From assembly GCA_003978805.1 (NCBI GenBank), contig QNYI01000153.1, positions 1-6,750 on the forward strand: a stretch of 6,750 bases of DNA, written 5' to 3'. The notes beneath the pieces are model-generated. The model saw only the letters and a list, made by a program, of their open reading frames with translations. It was not told the origin of the DNA and searched no databases. Numbering within the stretch: the first letter of the stretch is position 1; every line of letters starts with the position of its first letter. Source of the stretch: Desulfurobacterium sp. Its GTDB lineage: Bacteria; Aquificota; Aquificia; Desulfurobacteriales; Desulfurobacteriaceae. The position numbers were made by a program, and so were the translations under genes. This document shows, piece after piece, positions 6,464-6,750 of the stretch.

Positions 6464-6499
6464 AAAGACTTCAGGTTACCCAGAGGAAATTTAGTCTTT
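6464..6499 (-). promoter_or_regulatory. Leader hairpin at the predicted 5' end of the minus-strand operon mRNA
   Basis: AAAGACT (6464-6470) and AGTCTTT (6493-6499) are perfect reverse complements with 22 bases between them. If the minus-strand promoter at 6506-6533 is used, the transcript would begin near 6500, placing this stem at the extreme 5' end of the message, where such stems often protect RNA. The loop contains the palindrome GGTTACC. Seven base pairs over a long loop is weak evidence alone. Confidence 0.3.
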
Positions 6500-6505
6500 T
6501 CTACT

Positions 6506-6533
6506 ATCTTAACAATTGCCTTAAAACCTGCAA
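6506..6533 (-). promoter_or_regulatory. Candidate sigma-70-type promoter for the seven-gene minus-strand operon
   Basis: On the minus strand, TTGCAG (6533-6528) is followed after 16 bases by TAAGAT (6511-6506). This is the only reasonable -35/-10 pair I see upstream of the operon, and it would give a leader of roughly 70 to 95 bases. The -10 overlaps the left arm of the inverted repeat. Confidence 0.4.
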
Positions 6534-6551
6534 GGCTCTTAAATTGTTAAG
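6508..6551. repeat. Interrupted inverted repeat in the divergent promoter region (operator candidate)
   Basis: CTTAACAATT (6508-6517) and AATTGTTAAG (6542-6551) are perfect reverse complements, centres 34 bases apart. Immediately inside, GCCTT (6518-6522) matches AAGGC (6532-6536). Together they form a 15-bp stem with one five-base bulge (TCTTA, 6537-6541) and a nine-base loop. The outer arms fall on the candidate -10 boxes of both divergent promoters, so a dimeric repressor binding two half sites could control both sides; a structured RNA is the alternative reading. Confidence 0.65.
6516..6544 (+). promoter_or_regulatory. Candidate promoter for the zinc-ribbon gene
   Basis: TTGCCT (6516-6521) and TTAAAT (6539-6544) are separated by 17 bases, which would start transcription near 6551, about 32 bases before the ATG at 6583. 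The -10 overlaps the right arm of the inverted repeat. The match to consensus is moderate and the region is AT-rich. Confidence 0.35.
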
Positions 6552-6582
6552 TTAGCAGAAATCCACAAACCCGGAGGTATAG

Positions 6583-6738
6583 ATGCAAATCTACATCTTT
6601 CACTGCAAGGAGTGCGGTGCGGAGTTTGAGGAGGTTATCTACACGCCTTTACAACTGATGGAAATAAAGTGTCCCTACTGCGACTCCGAAAACGTTGAAG
6701 TGATTGACATCGCCAACTACTGCTCTCCTTTCGGCTGA
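6583..6738 (+). CDS. Small zinc-ribbon protein, FmdB-like
   Basis: 51 residues. Two cysteine pairs, Cys8-x2-Cys11 (CKEC) and Cys30-x2-Cys33 (CPYC), 18 residues apart, form a zinc ribbon, and the opening MQIYIFHCKECGAEFEEV closely follows the FmdB/CxxC_CxxC_SSSS family pattern 'PIYEYRCxxCGxxFE'. A fifth cysteine (Cys47) sits near the C-terminus. FmdB-type proteins have been proposed as regulators, but the role of most is unknown. The start is firm: GGAGGT (6573-6578) lies four bases before the ATG. The gene is transcribed away from the minus-strand operon across a shared 150-base control region. The final 12 bases of the window contain the palindrome GGTTAACC and no further gene can be judged. 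Confidence 0.85.
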   Translation: MQIYIFHCKECGAEFEEVIYTPLQLMEIKCPYCDSENVEVIDIANYCSPFG

Positions 6739-6750
6739 GGTTAACCCCGG

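Noticed and set aside
6739..6746. GGTTAACC palindrome at the right edge
   Set aside because: An 8-base palindrome at the end of the window is too short to interpret as a site or terminator.

Overview
The window reads as dense, thermophile-like bacterial chromosome with no phage, insertion sequence, CRISPR or tRNA signal. Proteins are rich in Glu, Lys and Arg, with many AGG/AGA arginine codons. Genes overlap by 1 to 29 bases and most starts carry a strong GGAGG-type ribosome binding site. A small archaeal-like dihydroxy-acid dehydratase, a DUF2155 protein and a PsiE-type membrane protein would suit a deep-branching chemolithotroph such as the Aquificota (Desulfurobacteriales, Thermovibrio-like). 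That placement is an inference from style, not a demonstrated assignment.

Layout: (1) Bases 1-1485, plus strand: the tail of a DUF2155-type protein, a stand-alone tandem CBS-domain protein, and the condensin partner scpA. A near-perfect 18-bp RNA hairpin lies between the first two and buries the ribosome binding site of the CBS gene. (2) Bases 1482-6403, minus strand: a tightly packed seven-gene operon read right to left. The order is an unrecognised protein, a prepilin peptidase, a PsiE-type membrane protein with a fused C-terminal domain, tsaB, rimI, a DUF465 coiled-coil protein and ilvD. Its last gene meets scpA tail to tail, with stop codons overlapping over a possible two-way terminator. 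(3) Bases 6404-6582: a divergent control region with an interrupted inverted repeat that overlaps candidate promoters in both directions. (4) Bases 6583-6738, plus strand: a 51-residue zinc-ribbon protein.

The minus-strand operon mixes type IV pilus maturation, tRNA t6A modification, protein N-terminal acetylation and branched-chain amino acid synthesis. Only tsaB-rimI is a classical functional pairing. The rest looks like a housekeeping operon with translational coupling at nearly every junction. The parts that most deserve a second look are the sequestering hairpin at 253-309, the PsiE plus CorC/HlyC-like fusion at 4399-5046, the unrecognised first gene of the operon, and the palindromic divergent promoter region. 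No defence system or clearly new multi-gene system was found.
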